Below, in pieces: positions 61,520 through 64,000 of a DNA stretch of 64,000 bases. The stretch comes from CAYRPN01 sp964426135. GTDB lineage: Bacteria; Planctomycetota; Phycisphaerae; Phycisphaerales; Phycisphaeraceae. The stretch lies in the NCBI GenBank assembly GCA_964426135.1, contig CAYRPN010000015.1:1-64000 (forward strand), given 5' to 3'. The translations under genes were made by a program, and so were the position numbers. The stretch's first letter is position 1. Each line of letters opens with the position of its first letter. A model generated the notes under the pieces. It was given only the letters and a program-made list of their open reading frames with translations, was not told the origin of the DNA and searched no databases.

Positions 61520-62668
61520 ATGGCAAAGAACTTTCCAAAAACCGAGGATCTCGAAGTTGAGGAACCGGACGCACTAGAACTTGTAGACGAAAGTCCGGTA
61601 GAAACGATCAAGAGCGAGGTCGAGGATTCTCTCTCTGCTGCGGCCGCTTACGAGATTGTTTCGATTCCATCCGACTTCACACTCGAAGGGTTGCTCCTGA
61701 AGTGGAATAAGAAGCCTCGCCAGCTTGAGATACCCGGTTTTCAGCGAAAGTTTGTTTGGAGTCAGCGCCAAGCGAGTCGACTTATCGAGTCATTCTTGCT
61801 CGGCCTGCCAGTCCCCGCGCTCTTCCTGTACGTTGACCCCGATTCTGGAGCTCAGCAGGTGATTGATGGGCAGCAACGGCTGATGTCGGTAGTACAGTTT
61901 TTTAGTGGTCAGTTCCAGAACGCTAGTATGTCAAAGTCACGGGTGTTCCGACTCATCGGCCTTTCCGAAGACAGTAAGTTTACAAACATGACTTGCAAGC
62001 AGATTGAAGACCAATCGCCATCAACGTTTGCTAAGCTGAACGATTCGGTAATGCGAGCGTTCAGCATAAAACAACTCAACCCGTCTGACTCAACGAGCAT
62101 CTATCATATTTTTGAGAGATTAAATACGGGCGGGACTAGGCTCATCGGTCAGGAGATACGCAATTGCGTTTACCACGGTGAACTCAATGACCTCCTCAAT
62201 AAGTTAAATCAGAATAGCAATTGGAGAGCGATCATAGGAAAACAGCAGGCGGACTCGAGAATGCGAGATGTGGAAATGATCCTCCGATTTGTGGGTTTGT
62301 TTTTCGACGCAAGCGATTACAAGAAGCCCATGAAAGATTTCCTTTCCAAGGAAATGCGACGACATCGCAACATAGGCCCTAAGAAAGGTGCGAAGCTTGA
62401 AAGGACGTTCACCCGCACGGCGGAGGTCGTTGTTCAGAAGCTGGGGCCAACTCCGTTTCACAGGAAGAACGGAATGAATCCGGCATTCTTTGACGCCGTA
62501 TTTACGACTATTGCAAAGAACCTAGACAAACTTCCCGGCGATCTAAGTGCAAGATATGCATTACTTGCCAAAAGTAAAGAGTTTGAAAGCTCATCAGAAT
62601 TTCGTACAACCGATGTTGAAGAAGTTCGATCACGGCTGAGATTGGCGAAGGAGATGCTATTTGAATGA
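61520..62668 (+). CDS. DUF262-domain protein (GmrS/ParB-like), no DUF1524 part
   Basis: A 382-residue protein. Residues 1-42 are acidic and probably disordered. The DUF262 fold starts at about residue 43: IPGFQRKFVW (71-80), SRLIESFLLGLPVPALFLY (86-104), the VIDGQQRL active-site-like motif (DGQQR at 116-120), and FERLNTGGTRLIGQEIRNCV (198-217). In GmrSD-type and BrxU-type defence enzymes this domain binds and hydrolyses nucleotides and is followed by an HNH-type DUF1524 domain; here the remaining 160 residues show no HNH motif. The gene overlaps the HEPN gene by four bases (ATGA). Base composition is clearly more A+T-rich than neighbours, suggesting transfer. Confidence 0.82.
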   Translation: MAKNFPKTEDLEVEEPDALELVDESPVETIKSEVEDSLSAAAAYEIVSIPSDFTLEGLLLKWNKKPRQLEIPGFQRKFVWSQRQASRLIESFLLGLPVPALFLYVDPDSGAQQVIDGQQRLMSVVQFFSGQFQNASMSKSRVFRLIGLSEDSKFTNMTCKQIEDQSPSTFAKLNDSVMRAFSIKQLNPSDSTSIYHIFERLNTGGTRLIGQEIRNCVYHGELNDLLNKLNQNSNWRAIIGKQQADSRMRDVEMILRFVGLFFDASDYKKPMKDFLSKEMRRHRNIGPKKGAKLERTFTRTAEVVVQKLGPTPFHRKNGMNPAFFDAVFTTIAKNLDKLPGDLSARYALLAKSKEFESSSEFRTTDVEEVRSRLRLAKEMLFE

Positions 62669-63192
62669 GCCTAGCGCTATTCGAAAACTTCCTCGTAAGT
62701 GCGGAATCGATTCTTAAGGTAAGGAATCAGTTTCCCGCAGGCGTGAACGCGGCAGAACTAGAGAGTGTAATAACCGGACACTCAATCGTACTTCTGCACT
62801 CCTATATGGAGCAGTGCATGAAGGAGGCCGTGGCGCAAATGGCTGCTCGATGTGCAGACCTTCGAGTTCGCAACTATGTGCTAAAATTGAGCGAAGCATC
62901 GACTGGCCGGGTGGGCGTTCCAAGTCTCAAAGAAACCTTGGGGAAATTTGACGCGAGTTGCAAAAAGGTGTTTGGAAAAAAACTCGCCGCAGATCTTGAT
63001 GAGCATGGTCGCGGATGGGGATCTATTGTTACGCAACGGATACAAATCGGTCATCACGGGAAGCCCGCTACCTGTAGTTTCGAGGACGTGAAGGGGTTTT
63101 ATGCCGATGTCAAGAAGGTGCTCTCGCTCTTTTGCGACTCACTTGGATTGACTCCGCAGGAAAAGGCAAATGTTTCGCCACTCATTACATAG
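62665..63192 (+). CDS. HEPN-domain protein, RiboL-PSP/MAE_28990-like candidate RNase
   Basis: A 175-residue, all-helical protein. The helix ITGHSIVLLHSYMEQCMKEA (36-55) and the motif R125-IQIG-H130 followed by HG fit the HEPN signature R-x4-H, which forms the RNase site in HEPN toxins and effectors. Length and layout match small RiboL-PSP-HEPN or MAE_28990-type domains. It is translationally coupled to the DUF262 gene through an ATGA overlap and shares its low G+C. Likely role: RNA-cleaving effector controlled by the DUF262 partner. Family assigned by motif and fold pattern only. Confidence 0.68.
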   Translation: MSLALFENFLVSAESILKVRNQFPAGVNAAELESVITGHSIVLLHSYMEQCMKEAVAQMAARCADLRVRNYVLKLSEASTGRVGVPSLKETLGKFDASCKKVFGKKLAADLDEHGRGWGSIVTQRIQIGHHGKPATCSFEDVKGFYADVKKVLSLFCDSLGLTPQEKANVSPLIT

Positions 63193-63275
63193 AAATCGAA
63201 AAGCAGGGGGCAATCAATGGAAATTCAAGGATTGCAGGCGCTCTAACGCCCCTCGCCCCTGACAGCCTCGCGTCA

Positions 63276-63959
63276 TCACTTCCCCTCCCACAACCGAAAA
63301 CCACCCGTGAACGCATTCGCGTTGTCGCCCGCCCGGCAGCCCTTGGGCAGTTCCTTCAACTGCTTGACATTGCCGCCGCCGAGGACGACGTCGTTGAGTT
63401 GGAACGCAGCGGTCAGGCGCTGGACGCAGAAGTCGACGTGCTTGCGCCATTTCTTTTTGCCCATGCGTTCGACGCCGCGGAGGCCCAGGTAGTCTTCGTA
63501 GGTGCCTTTGCGATAAGGAAGGTGGGCGAGTTCGAGGGGGACGAGGATGCCTTCGACGACGAGAGCGGAGCCCAGGCCGGTGCCCAGGCCCAGGAAGAGC
63601 ATGGAGCCTTTCTGGTAGCTGCCCAGCGCCTGCATGGCGGCGTCGTTGATGACCTTGACGGGGCAGTTGAAGGCGGCGGCGAAGTCGAAGCCGATCCAGC
63701 CGGGAGCGAGGTTGTGCGGCTCCTTGGCGATCTGTCCCTTCTCAACGGGCCCGGGGTAGCCGATGGCGACGCGGTCGTACTTCCATTCGCCGGCCATTTT
63801 CTTCACGGCGTCCACCATGAGCTGCGGCGTCATGGTCTTGCCCGACGGGGTCTTGCGCGGCTCCTTCTGGCCGGTGGCGAGGATTTTGACGTTCGTCCCG
63901 CCGATGTCGATGACCAGCACGTTGGACGCGGACTTGGATGAGGTTGCGGGCTTTTTCAT
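63276..63959 (-). CDS. ROK-family kinase, polyphosphate-glucokinase-like
   Basis: A 227-residue protein. VLVIDIGGTNVKIL is the ROK phosphate-binding DxGGTxxK block; VAIGYPGPVEKG, VINDAAMQALGSY (catalytic Asp in NDA) and FLGLGTGLGSALVVEGILVPLELAHLPY match polyphosphate glucokinases, which phosphorylate glucose using polyphosphate or ATP. Start 63959 has GGGAG upstream. It is slightly shorter than typical PPGKs (about 240-270 residues), mainly at the C-terminus. It ends near the edge of the A+T-rich cassette. Confidence 0.8.
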   Translation of the reverse strand: MKKPATSSKSASNVLVIDIGGTNVKILATGQKEPRKTPSGKTMTPQLMVDAVKKMAGEWKYDRVAIGYPGPVEKGQIAKEPHNLAPGWIGFDFAAAFNCPVKVINDAAMQALGSYQKGSMLFLGLGTGLGSALVVEGILVPLELAHLPYRKGTYEDYLGLRGVERMGKKKWRKHVDFCVQRLTAAFQLNDVVLGGGNVKQLKELPKGCRAGDNANAFTGGFRLWEGK

Positions 63960-64000
63960 GGTCGTGTCTCCCGACTTAGGAATGGAGCGGAATGAACTTC

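Noticed and set aside
61109..61560. Overlapping ORFs of 108-133 codons on both strands before the DUF262 gene
   Set aside because: No conserved motif, mutually overlapping, atypical composition; treated as intergenic.
63211..63246. Tiny ORF (MEIQGLQAL) after the HEPN gene
   Set aside because: Nine codons without a clear ribosome-binding site or conservation evidence.

Overview
The window is GC-rich DNA from a bacterium that looks like a planctomycete, most likely of the Phycisphaerae type. This is inferred from a giant secreted protein with an N-terminal LEQRQLM motif (the planctomycete LEPR-xLL type), a PVC-type multidomain protein ending in a haem c site, a DUF1501 Tat-exported protein, long HEAT-repeat secreted proteins, and a small dcw cell-division cluster (rsmH, ftsL-like, ftsI) of the kind retained in Phycisphaerae. 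I saw no rRNA, tRNA or CRISPR array.

Layout. 1-9962: a degraded transposable prophage. A leftward early operon (three small unknown genes, then a MuA-like transposase that runs off the left edge) diverges from an XRE-type repressor. Rightward of the repressor are head genes: a truncated portal joined out of frame to a truncated MuF-like gene, an HK97-type prohead protease, the major capsid protein and three further phage genes. No terminase or lysis gene was seen. 10117-20009: chromosomal genes for a six-EF-hand secreted protein, CutC, a TPR-like protein, two SGNH hydrolases, the PLP-homeostasis protein YggS, a UbiD-family decarboxylase carrying two repeat-derived insertions, and a TrkH-type potassium transporter. 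20080-41976: one leftward gene of about 21.9 kb encoding a roughly 7,300-residue modular RTX, adhesin-like protein. 42336-50287: a Gfo/Idh/MocA oxidoreductase, the PVC cytochrome protein, a small unknown protein, a rhodanese, a PHP-type phosphatase and an orphan ABC-2 permease. 50493-60986: a MetE-like protein, the rsmH-LysM-ftsL-ftsI cluster, a HEAT-repeat protein and a DUF1501 protein. 61484-63192: an A+T-richer two-gene cassette, DUF262 plus a HEPN-domain protein, with its own apparently leaderless promoter; this is the best candidate for an unusual (probably defence or toxin-antitoxin-like) system. 63276-63959: a polyphosphate-glucokinase-like ROK kinase.

A second theme is repeat density. 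At least eight families of short palindromic or low-complexity elements fill most intergenic gaps between 14.8 and 61 kb. Several have entered genes: two in-frame insertions in the ubiD-like gene, one in the metE-like gene, and the stop codons of rsmH and the metE-like gene lie inside palindromes.
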